DNA of 32,603 nucleotides from positions 1-32,603 of the forward strand of contig JAGUZX010000129.1 in NCBI GenBank assembly GCA_020060545.1, in the 5' to 3' direction. The notes beneath the pieces are model-generated. The model did no database searches. It was not told the origin of the DNA and saw only the letters and a program-made list of their open reading frames with translations. The position numbers and the translations under genes are program-made. Positions 1 to 8,871 of the stretch are shown piece after piece. Numbering within the stretch: position 1 is the first letter of the stretch; each line of letters opens with the position of its first letter. The DNA is from Desulfovibrio sp. (lineage in GTDB: Bacteria; Bacillota; Dethiobacteria; DTU022).

Positions 1-463
1 CCCCGCCGCGCCCGGCCCGGCCGGCGGGGCGGCAGACATCGTCCCGGAAAGACACCTGTTCGCCGGTAGCGCTGTAAAATATGCTGCCCGTTTTCCCGAC
101 AAAACCGGCCGTACCCTTAGGGATCCCGGCGGAATTTCTAAGGCGCTGCAAAAAAGAAACAAATTCACCGCGCAAGGCCATATCCCCGTCCAGGTAGAGA
201 ATCCACCGGCCGGCGGCCTCCCTTGTACCGGCGTAGCGGCCCGCGGCGGGGTAAAGGGAGGGGTGTGCCTCCAGCGTCAAGACCTTCGCTCCATATTCCG
301 CGGCTACCGCGGCGCTGCCGTCCGTCGACAACGAATCAACGTAAATCCATTCTATATCGTCGGCTTTGGGTAGGGAGCGGAACAAGCCGGGCAGCCACCC
401 GGCCTCGTTGCGCCCGATGGCTACGATGGACAACCAGAACTTGTTCGCCTTTTCGCCTTGCAT
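1..463 (-). CDS. Glycosyltransferase family 2, partial (runs off window start)
   Basis: Reading the minus strand from an ATG at 463 gives an uncut frame to the window edge, about 154 residues. It opens with a GT-A fold start (LSIVAIGRNEAGWLPGLF), followed by WIYVDSLSTDGS and the nucleotide-sugar/metal motif LYLDGD, all typical of GT2 glycosyltransferases. The C-terminal part lies outside the window. A GGGAGGGGG stretch lies about 13 nt before the ATG; an in-frame GTG at 493 is possible but has no ribosome site. The gene follows the O-antigen ligase-like gene by 37 nt and probably ends this polysaccharide operon. The sugar it transfers cannot be read from the sequence. Confidence 0.85.
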   Translation of the reverse strand, partial: MQGEKANKFWLSIVAIGRNEAGWLPGLFRSLPKADDIEWIYVDSLSTDGSAAVAAEYGAKVLTLEAHPSLYPAAGRYAGTREAAGRWILYLDGDMALRGEFVSFLQRLRNSAGIPKGTAGFVGKTGSIFYSATGEQVSFRDDVCRPAGRAGRGG

Positions 464-500
464 TTTAGTTCGCTGGCCCCCTCCCGGCTTCACTTTGATT

Positions 501-1799
501 TTAAACGGGCAGTGCCAAACGCAGTTTTAAGTTCCGGTAGAGGGAAAAATAAAGTCCCGCAAAGAAGATAAAGACAAAATTAGTCTGGATACTGTGGTTG
601 AAAAGCGACGGCACCAGAGAGCTGAAAGCGACCAGGAAAAGGAGCTTTAACAACCCGTATTCCGCGGCGGAAACCTTGCCGGCAAGATAGAAGGATCGCC
701 CTTGCTTTAAGGGGCCCACCAGGGCCAGAGCAAGCGCAGCCAAGATCAAGGTCCCCAGGATCATCCCAAATTCAAGATAGTACTCGAGAATAAAATTGTG
801 CGGCGTGGTGGAATAAGGGAAGAGAGTCGGCCAAAACTCTACGCCGTAACCGAAAAGGAAGGCAAACAGCTCCCGCCCGAAAATAAGCTCGAACCCGAGG
901 GCGGCTACACCCAGCCTTAACAAATTCCCCCCCTCTTTGGTAATGCCGGTAAAGCGGGCTGTAAAAAAGTCATATTGCACCAGGAAAATAAGAAGAAGGC
1001 AGATTGCGATCGCAATGGGAAGATAATATGCCAATTTATGCTTCATTTGAAGCCGGCGCAGGAAAAACAGCCAGAAAAGCACCCCTCCTGCCAGAAGCAT
1101 CACCACTCCCCCCCGGGATCCGCTCCAGGCAAACACGCGCAGCAGCAGGATGATGCCGGCAAAGCAGAGCAGTTTAACGCCCCGGGCATACCGTTCCAGG
1201 AAGATATAAAAAAGAAGGATCAGGACCACGACAACGACATTTTTCGCGAATTCATTCGGTTCGAGCATATACCCGTGCGCGCGCCCGTAAAGGGAATAAG
1301 GGAAACTGATCATGGAACCGGTTTTAAAATAACTGTAGAGTTGGCGGAAGGTCAGGAGGGGGATGCTCACCAGGACCAGCAGCCTGATCATCCTCTTGAT
1401 TACGGCCGCATCGAGGGACAGGAAGTAGAAGAAAAACAACAAGAAATGCATCGTTAGATAAGAGATAAACTTGAACCAAAATTTCAGGTCGGGTGCGGGG
1501 GTATAAAGGTATGTAAAAAACATGGCGCAGGATAATAGAGACGCCCACAGGAGGCACGCCAGTTCACCATGAGACAGCAGCAAACGGTCGCGGTTCGGCC
1601 ACCAGGCGAGGCGGAAACGGCCGCCCCCGCGATCATCATCCGGGATAAACAGGTAGCGCAGCATCATTGCGAGCGCCGAAACGGCGGCAATGCCCACGTA
1701 AAGGTGGGTAAGGTTAATCAGGCCGTGCACCGCACCGCCGCGCAGGCAGAAAACCAGGACAAAAAAGATGGTGATCACTCTGGCAATAGTTTCTTTCAA
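501..1799 (-). CDS. O-antigen ligase/polymerase-like membrane protein (Wzy/WaaL family)
   Basis: A 432-residue, very hydrophobic protein with roughly a dozen predicted membrane helices. Near the C-terminus it has TTPHNFILEYYLEFGM, the His-Asn containing periplasmic-loop signature of the Wzy_C/O-antigen ligase family, next to a helix pair and basic end (LYRNLKLRL). Family members polymerise lipid-linked repeat units or ligate finished glycans on the outer face of the membrane. The start is a TTG at 1799, supported by GGAGGAG 12 nt upstream inside the end of the preceding gene; the gap is 2 nt, so translation is probably coupled. With a flippase in the same locus this fits a Wzy-dependent pathway; polymerase versus ligase cannot be decided from sequence alone. 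Confidence 0.85.
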   Translation of the reverse strand: MKETIARVITIFFVLVFCLRGGAVHGLINLTHLYVGIAAVSALAMMLRYLFIPDDDRGGGRFRLAWWPNRDRLLLSHGELACLLWASLLSCAMFFTYLYTPAPDLKFWFKFISYLTMHFLLFFFYFLSLDAAVIKRMIRLLVLVSIPLLTFRQLYSYFKTGSMISFPYSLYGRAHGYMLEPNEFAKNVVVVVLILLFYIFLERYARGVKLLCFAGIILLLRVFAWSGSRGGVVMLLAGGVLFWLFFLRRLQMKHKLAYYLPIAIAICLLLIFLVQYDFFTARFTGITKEGGNLLRLGVAALGFELIFGRELFAFLFGYGVEFWPTLFPYSTTPHNFILEYYLEFGMILGTLILAALALALVGPLKQGRSFYLAGKVSAAEYGLLKLLFLVAFSSLVPSLFNHSIQTNFVFIFFAGLYFSLYRNLKLRLALPV

Positions 1800-1801
1800 G
1801 G

Positions 1802-2974
1802 TTAAAACCGCTCCTCCAGGATCCGTTTAACCTGCGCATAGCGCTCCTGCCAGGTATGGGCGCCGGCATACTCAATCAGTCCGGCGGAGATTTCCGTTTT
1901 TTTTTCAGCCGCGCGCCGCAGCGCCCGGCAAAACCCCGGGGCGTCGGTATAAGTCTCCAGCGCCCCCCCCAGGGCCAGCAGCTCCCGCATCGGGGAGGCC
2001 ACTACAGGCAGGCCGCAAGCCAGGTATTCGAAGTACTTGATCGGATTGATGGCATGCGTCAGCGGGGTTAATTGAAAGGGAATGATCCCCACGGTGGCGG
2101 CCCTCAAATACTGCGGGACGGCGGCGTGTTCCCTTCTTCCCAGCAAGGTAAAGTTCTTTTTTAAGCTTAAACGTGCCAGCCGCCGGACGGTTATTTTATC
2201 CTTTACCGCCCCGATCAGTAAAAAATGAAAATCCTCCATTTTGTCTGCGGCATACTCGAGCAGCTCGCAATCGAACCAGGCGTCGATCGTCCCGACAAAC
2301 ACGGCTACCTTTTTAAATCCGGCCGGGAAGTCGGCCGGCGCAGGCCCGCAGTCCCGGAAAAAAAACTCGCTCACCCCGTTGGGCAGGTAGAATACCGCGT
2401 CTTGCTTGATCCGCCGGGCATACTCGCACAATTCACGGGAGGTGGCCAGGACAACATCCGCCTTGGCGATCAGCTCCTCCTGCAGCGCCACCACGCTTTG
2501 CGGAATCCGGCTGAACTGATCGAAGCGGTCGGCCAGGCGGAAGCAGCTGACGCGGTGCGGAATCAGTTCCAGGAGGCTGACCGCCACCGGTCCGGCGCAC
2601 CAGAGGATGTCCACTTCACCAAACCCGGCTTGACGGAGGCTTTGCTTCACCGGAGGAAGGCAATAGCGGTAATGGCTTCGACCGGCGTAGCGGCTGCGCA
2701 GCAGGGGAAGGTTGTAATACGGCATCAAGGTGAGGGGGATATGCCAGTCGATCCCCTCCACTTTCCTGATCCCTTCCTTCCAAACCTTGAAGCGGTGCCG
2801 GTTCACCCGGTCGGCCTTAAACAGGTGGAGAGGGCTGATCGCAGGGCCCAGCCAGAGGCAGCTGTGCCCGTCGGCGTGAAAAAGGCGGATATACTGGTGG
2901 GAGCCCAGGGGATCTTGATAATCCAAATCGTGCGATTCCGCGAAAAGTATTTTCACCCGGCGGTGTTCCCCCAT
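1802..2974 (-). CDS. Glycosyltransferase, GT1/GT4 (GT-B) type, TuaH-like
   Basis: A 390-residue GT-B fold protein. The N-terminal half carries VKILFAESHDLDYQDPLGSHQ; the middle has KADVVLATSRELCEYARR and FYLPNGVSEFFF; the C-terminal donor domain has VAVFVGTIDAW, FHFLLIGA, LLGRREHAAVPQYLRAATVGIIPF and PIKYFEYLACGLPVVASP, which includes the acidic E-x7-type donor motif. The arrangement resembles teichuronic-acid enzyme TuaH (inference). The stop of the heparinase-like gene immediately abuts the ATG at 2974. Because GGGGGA sits 10 nt before an in-frame GTG at 2956, that codon (residue 7) may be the true start. Presumed cytoplasmic, adding a sugar to the lipid-linked repeat unit. Confidence 0.85.
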   Translation of the reverse strand: MGEHRRVKILFAESHDLDYQDPLGSHQYIRLFHADGHSCLWLGPAISPLHLFKADRVNRHRFKVWKEGIRKVEGIDWHIPLTLMPYYNLPLLRSRYAGRSHYRYCLPPVKQSLRQAGFGEVDILWCAGPVAVSLLELIPHRVSCFRLADRFDQFSRIPQSVVALQEELIAKADVVLATSRELCEYARRIKQDAVFYLPNGVSEFFFRDCGPAPADFPAGFKKVAVFVGTIDAWFDCELLEYAADKMEDFHFLLIGAVKDKITVRRLARLSLKKNFTLLGRREHAAVPQYLRAATVGIIPFQLTPLTHAINPIKYFEYLACGLPVVASPMRELLALGGALETYTDAPGFCRALRRAAEKKTEISAGLIEYAGAHTWQERYAQVKRILEERF

Positions 2975-5341
2975 TCAGGATTTAATCGCAAACGAAAGCC
3001 GCGCCGCGGGCAGCTTGACCCCGTAAGAAGGCGCATAAAAACCCTTTTCCATCCGCCCTTCCACCGCGGCGCCTCCGGCGGCTACAGAAAGCTGCAACGC
3101 CAGGTCACGCCCCCGCAAAATGTACCCGCCGAGATCATCCCTGATTACATCTACCGCCGGGTGCAGGTTGAAGTTCAGGCAATAGTTCGCACATCGCCCC
3201 CCCAGCAGGTCTTCCAGCTCCACCGCGCCGGGAAAAACGCGCACGGTCCGCCGGTGCACCGGCCCGAAACCGTGATGCAGCGCCTGCACCGATCCGGGCC
3301 GCAGCGCCTCAATCCGCGCCCCCGCCTGATCCTCCAGTAAAAAGAGCCCTCTCTGGCCGGGAATCCAGCGGTTTTGCTCTTTACCGGGAACGGCCAGGGT
3401 ATTATGCGCGGCCGTGGCCCGAAAAGCATTCCGCTCTTCAGCCAGGGCGGAATAGGTAAAAACACCCGGATCGACAATAAAGTCCTGGCCGCAGACGTTT
3501 AATTCAAAGGAGAGCTTGTCATTGTGGGCATGAACCCCCCACCCTTCGGAGCCGCGGGAAAAGCAGGTGAAAGCGAGATAAAAGGGGCCGCTCCGAAAAA
3601 TAACAACCCCGGCATGCGGGTAATAAACGGTCTCACAGGCCCCGCTCTCTGTTTCATGATCCCGGGCGGCAGGTTGCATCAGGGTGATCCTGGTTTGCAC
3701 CGGCCAATGTTCGTTACTGAAAATTATAGCACCGGCTTCTCGCTTCTTCAACCTTTTCCGCGGCGGCGCGGCGCCGCCGCACTTAACCCGGCCCGGGAAA
3801 GCCTCCCGGGAGCGGTTAAAACTCTTTAAAGCTTCCCGTGCTTCCGCGCCGAGACCTTCCCAGAACAGCAGGCGCTCCATTTGAAAAGAGCCCGCTTCCA
3901 CCGGAAAGTCGCCGCGGCCGAAAATGCACCCGGCAATCGCCAGGAGATAACGAAAATCGCGAAAATCCTCTTGGAAGGACGCTGCCGCACGGTTAAACGC
4001 TCCTACCGGTGTCAGTTTAAAGAGCCGCCCGCTGTCAAAATCACCGAGCAGGGGAAGCCGTCCGTCCGGCTTGGCCAGGTCCGCGATATACTCGAACATC
4101 CGGATTAGCCTTTCCAGGTACCATCCCGGAAAAGGAAGCGCTTTGCCAAAATCCAGTTCCCCCCGGCCGGCGTATCGCTGCAGGCGCAGCCGCCTTTCCC
4201 GGTCCAGGCTCATCAAAAGCAGGCTGCCGATTAAAAATATTTCGGCGGTCAGCCGGTGATAGCCGGTCGAGGCCTCAAAATTACTGCCGTCAGGTTTGAC
4301 CTGCCGCCGCATCTCTTTGACAAGCTCCCGCGCGGCGAACGCGAGCCAGCGATCGCTGCGCGGGAGCCAGGGACAGGCCGCCTCCAGGCTGATCATCCCG
4401 GCCAGGTCGGCCAGGTAATGGTTCCCGGTAAAAAAGCTGTAGCGCTCAAGGTTTTGCCGGATATGCATCGCGTGTTCGTAAAGGCTTCCCGTAAAAAGGG
4501 CTCGAAAAGGCGCGGCGAGCAGGGGCGAATCGAGAAAAAAAGTATAACCCAAAAGCCAGTTGACAACCCGAATGGCCGCCTCCATGGTGCAGCACCAGTT
4601 AACGCCGCAGGCGCGGGGATTGTGAACCATCCAATCGGTTATTTGCAGGACAAATTCCGCCGCCAGGGCCTCCGTTTCTCCGCCGGCGGATCGGAACGCC
4701 AGCCCCATTACCCCGAGATGCTGGAACCGGGACAGTTCCCAGGGGATTTTAACCTCCGCACCGGGAAACCGCCCGACCGGTATGGCGCGGGACCAGGCCA
4801 GCGGTTCCCACCGGTAACCGGAACGGAAATCAAGGTGCCAATCAATCGGGTTGTAGCGATCCAGCGCTAGGCGCAGTTTCTCCCGCACGCCGGGATCGAA
4901 CCGGTCGCGATCCAGCTGCAGGGCCGCGGCGATACGGTTTCGGGCGAGCCTTTCCTGCTCCGGTCCCGGAGGCATTTGATAATGGTGCCCTTCAAATCCC
5001 GCGCTTTCAGTACAGTAGCCGACCTTGACCGGGCCCGAGCCGAGCAGGTCAAAGCGGTGCGCTGCAGCCTCCCGCGCCAGGAAGCGAACCGTCTCAAGCT
5101 TGCCTTCCCGCCGCAGAGATTCACCGATCGCCGTTGATGCGAAGTTCCCCGGGAACAGGGGAAACGGCGATCCGGCAAACTTATGCCCGCCTTTAAAAAC
5201 GCCGGCAGCGCCGCCGTTTAACCAGCCCTCTCCCCGCTTTTGATCCCTTCGCCGCTGCGGGCCCGCCATTAAGCGTCCAGTGATCTTGCGCGGCACCGCT
5301 CCGGGAGGCAGGGCCAGCATTAATTTTAGCTTATTTACCAT
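2975..5341 (-). CDS. Heparinase II/III family protein (polysaccharide lyase-like)
   Basis: A 788-residue protein with two recognisable parts. The N-terminal (alpha/alpha) toroid shows VKIPWELSRFQHL and YSFFTGNHYLADLAGM, with the long helical region to about residue 480. The C-terminal heparinase II/III domain has HAHNDKLSF (604-612), then DFIVDPGVFTYS and AAHNTLAVPG, the usual His-rich core and beta-sandwich. No signal peptide is obvious. Known family members cleave uronic-acid-containing glycans by beta-elimination. Its position between wecC (which makes a uronic acid) and a glycosyltransferase suggests it trims, edits or epimerises the polymer made here; that role is inference. The start ATG at 5341 is preceded by AGGAAG at 9 nt. 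Confidence 0.85.
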   Translation of the reverse strand: MVNKLKLMLALPPGAVPRKITGRLMAGPQRRRDQKRGEGWLNGGAAGVFKGGHKFAGSPFPLFPGNFASTAIGESLRREGKLETVRFLAREAAAHRFDLLGSGPVKVGYCTESAGFEGHHYQMPPGPEQERLARNRIAAALQLDRDRFDPGVREKLRLALDRYNPIDWHLDFRSGYRWEPLAWSRAIPVGRFPGAEVKIPWELSRFQHLGVMGLAFRSAGGETEALAAEFVLQITDWMVHNPRACGVNWCCTMEAAIRVVNWLLGYTFFLDSPLLAAPFRALFTGSLYEHAMHIRQNLERYSFFTGNHYLADLAGMISLEAACPWLPRSDRWLAFAARELVKEMRRQVKPDGSNFEASTGYHRLTAEIFLIGSLLLMSLDRERRLRLQRYAGRGELDFGKALPFPGWYLERLIRMFEYIADLAKPDGRLPLLGDFDSGRLFKLTPVGAFNRAAASFQEDFRDFRYLLAIAGCIFGRGDFPVEAGSFQMERLLFWEGLGAEAREALKSFNRSREAFPGRVKCGGAAPPRKRLKKREAGAIIFSNEHWPVQTRITLMQPAARDHETESGACETVYYPHAGVVIFRSGPFYLAFTCFSRGSEGWGVHAHNDKLSFELNVCGQDFIVDPGVFTYSALAEERNAFRATAAHNTLAVPGKEQNRWIPGQRGLFLLEDQAGARIEALRPGSVQALHHGFGPVHRRTVRVFPGAVELEDLLGGRCANYCLNFNLHPAVDVIRDDLGGYILRGRDLALQLSVAAGGAAVEGRMEKGFYAPSYGVKLPAARLSFAIKS

Positions 5342-5374
5342 CGTTGTTTTCTTCCTGTTACTAACGGCAAGTAA

Positions 5375-6706
5375 TTAGGAGCCCGGCGGCCCCTCCGCCG
5401 CGCCGGCGGCAAGGACTCCCGGCATACCCGCGCCCAGCAGGCAGTACTTAAAACCGTGCTCGCTCCATAAACGCGCATCGAGGCAGTGCCGCGTGTCCAG
5501 AACCTGCCGGGTGCGCATCAGTTTCCCCAGTTCACGGGGATAGAGAAACTTAAATTCGTCGTGATCCGCCAGTAATAAGGCCAGGTCCGCGCCGGTAAAA
5601 GCCATGGCGAGATTGTTTGTTTCCTCCGGAAAAGCGGTGACACGGGGGTCGTAAACCCGGCATTCAATGCCGCGCCGGCGCAGCGCCTCCAATACCGCCA
5701 GGGCCGGGCTTTCCCGGGTATCCTCGATATTTCCCTTGTATGCCACCCCCATCACCGTCACGACCGGGGCGGGGATACCTTCGACCAGCCGGGCGGCCCA
5801 TTCGGCAACATGAAGGGGCCTTTGATCGTTAATCGACCGCGCCGTCGCCAGGAGGCGCGCTTCTTCAGGGAAAGCGGAAATGACGAACCACGGGTCCACG
5901 GAGATACAGTGCCCGCCCACCCCGGGTCCGGGCAGATGCAAGTGAACCCGGGGATGAAGGTTCGCCAGGCGGACAACCTCCCAAATGCTGATCCCCAGCT
6001 TCTCGCAAATGAAAGAGAGTTCATTGGCAAGGGCGATATTGACATCGCGAAAGATGTTTTCCGCCACTTTAACCATCTCCGCCGTCCGGGAGTCGGTTAA
6101 AATGATTTCCCCTTCCACGAAAGAACGGTAAAGGGCTTCGGCTTTTAAAGCGGACGGGTGGTTATAACCGCCGATAATCCGGTTATTTTCAATCAGCTCT
6201 TTCATGGTTCGTCCCGGCAGCACCCTTTCGGGACAGTAGGCCAGGAAAAAATCGCGGCCGGCAGTCAAACCTCCCTTTTCCAGCAGGGGAGCCACTAACT
6301 TCTCCAGCGTGCCCGGCGGGCAGGTCGATTCAAGGACAACCAGGTTGCCCTGCTGCAAATGGGGGCGGATCGCCTCCGCCGCTGACCGGACATCGTTAAG
6401 ATCCACTGCAACATCACCCGGTCCATGATTAACCGGGGTCGGCACGGCGATAAAAAAGATATCCGCGGGCTCCGGCTCCATTCGGGCTACCAGTTTCCCG
6501 GAGTTGACCGCAGCCTGGACCAGGGTATGCAAACCGGGCTCCTGGATATGAACCAGGCCGCGGTTGATGCTCTCCACCAGGGAAGGCTTCAAGTCAACAC
6601 CCACCACCTGGTACCCGCTGTTGGCCAAAACGCTTGCGGTCGGCAGGCCGATATAGCCCAGGCCGAGGACACAAATTTTCTGTTTCTTCCCTTTTTCCTG
6701 GAACAT
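5375..6706 (-). CDS. wecC: UDP-N-acetyl-D-mannosamine dehydrogenase
   Basis: A UDP-sugar 6-dehydrogenase of 443 residues with the chosen start. It has an N-terminal NAD motif GLGYIG (15-20), the middle-domain signature VKVAENIFRDVNIALANE, and the catalytic-cysteine motif GPGVGGHCISVDPWF (Cys about 267). The DPWF ending is characteristic of the ManNAc-specific WecC branch rather than the DPYY of glucose or GalNAc dehydrogenases. It oxidises UDP-ManNAc to UDP-ManNAcA with two NAD+. The frame is open to 6757, but the ATG at 6706 has an ideal GGGAGAGGTG site just upstream and avoids overlap with the preceding gene. The matching UDP-GlcNAc 2-epimerase is not in this window. Confidence 0.9.
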   Translation of the reverse strand: MFQEKGKKQKICVLGLGYIGLPTASVLANSGYQVVGVDLKPSLVESINRGLVHIQEPGLHTLVQAAVNSGKLVARMEPEPADIFFIAVPTPVNHGPGDVAVDLNDVRSAAEAIRPHLQQGNLVVLESTCPPGTLEKLVAPLLEKGGLTAGRDFFLAYCPERVLPGRTMKELIENNRIIGGYNHPSALKAEALYRSFVEGEIILTDSRTAEMVKVAENIFRDVNIALANELSFICEKLGISIWEVVRLANLHPRVHLHLPGPGVGGHCISVDPWFVISAFPEEARLLATARSINDQRPLHVAEWAARLVEGIPAPVVTVMGVAYKGNIEDTRESPALAVLEALRRRGIECRVYDPRVTAFPEETNNLAMAFTGADLALLLADHDEFKFLYPRELGKLMRTRQVLDTRHCLDARLWSEHGFKYCLLGAGMPGVLAAGAAEGPPGS

Positions 6707-6725
6707 CTTCACCTCTCCCATGCGG

Positions 6726-7187
6726 CTACCATAAGCGGGAACCGAAAATGACCACATTCGAAGCGGCCAGGATAATCAAACCCGAAACAAGCACGCCGCA
6801 GGCTATAATCGCCAGTGCCGCCCGCAAAGGGAAATTAAAAAAAGCCGCGGCCACGCTGGCCGTCCATGCTCCCGTGAATGGCAAAGGGATCGCCACGAAC
6901 AGGAAAAGGGCGTACTTGCCGTACTTCCTGATTAAGTTGCGCTTGATGTAAACTTTTCGCATCATCCGGTAATAGAGATAGCGGATTACCCTGACCCTAA
7001 CCAGGTACTGTTTAAATTTCCTTAAAACCAGGATGGCCGGGACGACGATGGCCGTGTTCCCGATAAAACCGAGCGCCAGGGCCTCCAGGTTGCTGAACCC
7101 GAGATGGAGGGCCAGGGGCAACCCGCCGCGGATCTCCGCGACCGGCAGCGCCGAAATAAAGAGTACTTTCAAAATATCGATTAACAT
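6726..7187 (-). CDS. COG2426 family small membrane protein (putative small multidrug export protein)
   Basis: A 153-residue integral membrane protein. VAEIRGGLPLALHLG near the N-terminus and AIPLPFTGAWTASVAAAFF after the basic central segment (KFKQYLVRVRV, MMRKVYIKRNLIRKYGKY) are hallmarks of the PF06695/COG2426 family. About four to five hydrophobic segments are visible. The family is annotated as putative small multidrug export protein, without firm biochemical support. Here it lies between the flippase and wecC in the same direction, so it may be part of the polysaccharide operon or simply travel with it. ATG at 7187 follows AAGGGGAT. Confidence 0.8.
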   Translation of the reverse strand: MLIDILKVLFISALPVAEIRGGLPLALHLGFSNLEALALGFIGNTAIVVPAILVLRKFKQYLVRVRVIRYLYYRMMRKVYIKRNLIRKYGKYALFLFVAIPLPFTGAWTASVAAAFFNFPLRAALAIIACGVLVSGLIILAASNVVIFGSRLW

Positions 7188-7242
7188 TCCGGATAATCCC
7201 CTTTTTTAATTTGCCGTGCCGCCCGGCGGTAAGCGCCGCGGT

Positions 7243-8763
7243 TTAAAGCGCCTGTTTTTTAATGCTGAGGCGTCCGGTTTTGAGCAGATCGCTCAGCCTG
7301 ATCTTCTCAGACCGCAAAATGACCCAAAGGAACCCTGCGCCCGCAACGACGGCCACGATTACTTTTAACCCGGCTTTACACCAAAAACCCGGCACCGTAA
7401 AAGCGATCAACACGATCAGGCCGGCGGAAAGCAGGATGATCAAAACCAGCTTGAACAGGTTTCCCCACTGGTAATAGATCGGGAACAGCCGGGCCGAGAC
7501 CACGGCGTAGCATAAAGCGAATACCAGGTAGGAAAGCCCTGTCGCCGCCCCGGCGCCGACGATGCCCCAGAGCGGGATAAACAGGTAATTCAAAGCGATA
7601 TTCAGCAGCGCGATAAACCAGCAAGTCAATAAGATATAAACCGTTTTATTTTTCACCAGGATGCCGACCACCGTCACCTGGGCGGTGATGAAAAAGAGGA
7701 TCCCCAGGGCCAGGGCGGGGATGGCGGCATAGGAAGCGCGGTAAGGCTCGGCGACGAGGATATGGAGAACCTCCCCGGCCAGGGCGAGAAACCCGAGAAC
7801 AATAAAACCGGCCCCGGCAAGGAAATAATTAATCGTCTTTCCGAAAACAACGCGGGCGTATTCCCTGTCCGTTTCGTAAAGCTTCAGGGCGTGCGGCAGC
7901 CAGGACTGCCCCAGGGCGCCGTGCAGGAGCATCGGTACGGCCGCCATCGAAACCGCGATCGAGTAAAGCCCGACTTCCTCCAGGGAGGCCATCCGGGCCA
8001 GCATCACCCGGTCGGCGTTGCTGAAAATCCAGAAAGCAAGGATCACGGGCAGCAGGGGCAGCCCGAACGACAGGATTTTCTTCAACTGAACGGCGGAAAA
8101 GCGCCAGGCCAGCAAATCCCTGATAAACCAAAGCCGGACCGGGATCATGATCAGGCAGGCGGAGCCGGCGCCGACCAGGGCGCCGGCTATGCCCAGCCGA
8201 AAATACAGAGCGAAAAAGACGGATAATACCAGCGTGAGCAGCGCCGTGGTCACGTTCAAAACAGTAAAGATCCTGGCTTTGAACTGGTTGCGCAGCGCCT
8301 GGGCCAAAACCGTATTCAGCATGGCCGGAGGGGCGGCCAGCAGCCCGATTGTCCAGGCCAGGTGGTAGTGTTGGTTCCCAAAAAGCAGCTGCACGATCTG
8401 GCGGTTAAACGGCAGCAGCGCCAGGATAAAGACGATACTCCAGGCCGTTAAAAATATAAACCAGGTGGAAGTCAGCACCATCCGTTCATCGTCCGTTTTG
8501 CATTCAAAAAAAAAGCGGGCATAGGCCTCTTCACCGCCCAAGATCAAAAAACCGGTAATCAGGCTGACAAGCGGCGTGATATAGCTCCAGGCCCCGTATT
8601 CATCGGTCGAAAAAATCCTGGTGAAAATAGGGGCCGAAATCAAGGACATGCTCTTGATCAGGATATTCCCGGAACTGTAAACCAGGATATCATGAAAAAG
8701 CTTCTTGAAACTGAAGGCCGGCGCATTGTTTAAAGCGGTGGCGGTTTCAGCGGCGGACTGCAA
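7243..8763 (-). CDS. Polysaccharide flippase, Wzx/MATE-like (MOP superfamily)
   Basis: A 506-residue protein with 12-14 predicted membrane helices. The N-terminal pattern (DILVYSSGNILIKSMSLISA, then PIFTRIFSTDEYGAW) is the usual start of oligosaccharide flippases of the polysaccharide-biosynthesis family, and FGLPLLPVILAFWIFSNADR marks the second half-repeat. Such proteins flip undecaprenyl-diphosphate-linked repeat units across the membrane. TTG at 8763 is the best start, with GGAG about 12 nt upstream. A 108-bp gap with two hairpins separates it from the upstream glycosyltransferase gene. Together with the ligase/polymerase-like gene at 501 it defines a Wzx/Wzy-type export route. Confidence 0.9.
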   Translation of the reverse strand: MQSAAETATALNNAPAFSFKKLFHDILVYSSGNILIKSMSLISAPIFTRIFSTDEYGAWSYITPLVSLITGFLILGGEEAYARFFFECKTDDERMVLTSTWFIFLTAWSIVFILALLPFNRQIVQLLFGNQHYHLAWTIGLLAAPPAMLNTVLAQALRNQFKARIFTVLNVTTALLTLVLSVFFALYFRLGIAGALVGAGSACLIMIPVRLWFIRDLLAWRFSAVQLKKILSFGLPLLPVILAFWIFSNADRVMLARMASLEEVGLYSIAVSMAAVPMLLHGALGQSWLPHALKLYETDREYARVVFGKTINYFLAGAGFIVLGFLALAGEVLHILVAEPYRASYAAIPALALGILFFITAQVTVVGILVKNKTVYILLTCWFIALLNIALNYLFIPLWGIVGAGAATGLSYLVFALCYAVVSARLFPIYYQWGNLFKLVLIILLSAGLIVLIAFTVPGFWCKAGLKVIVAVVAGAGFLWVILRSEKIRLSDLLKTGRLSIKKQAL

Positions 8764-8793
8764 GTTGACCCTTCACTCCAATTTTAAATTAGA

Positions 8794-8852
8794 CATCCAT
8801 GAAGCCCAGGCTTCAACCATCTGATGGATGAAAATAGTAATGCTCTATTTTC
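8794..8852. repeat. Adjacent inverted repeats between glycosyltransferase and flippase genes
   Basis: Two hairpins fill the gap. The first pairs CATCCAT (8794-8800) with ATGGATG (8824-8830) and contains an inner GAAGCC/GGCTTC stem. The second is a perfect 8-bp stem, GAAAATAG (8830-8837) with CTATTTTC (8845-8852), around a 7-nt loop. Neither is followed by a clear T-run in the direction of transcription, so a mRNA processing, attenuation or stability role is as likely as termination. Confidence 0.5.
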
Positions 8853-8871
8853 AGGATAGCAATTAACGTAT

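Noticed and set aside
2225-3340. Plus-strand frame of 371 codons
   Set aside because: Lies opposite two well-supported genes, has His/Gln/Arg-rich antisense composition and no family motifs.
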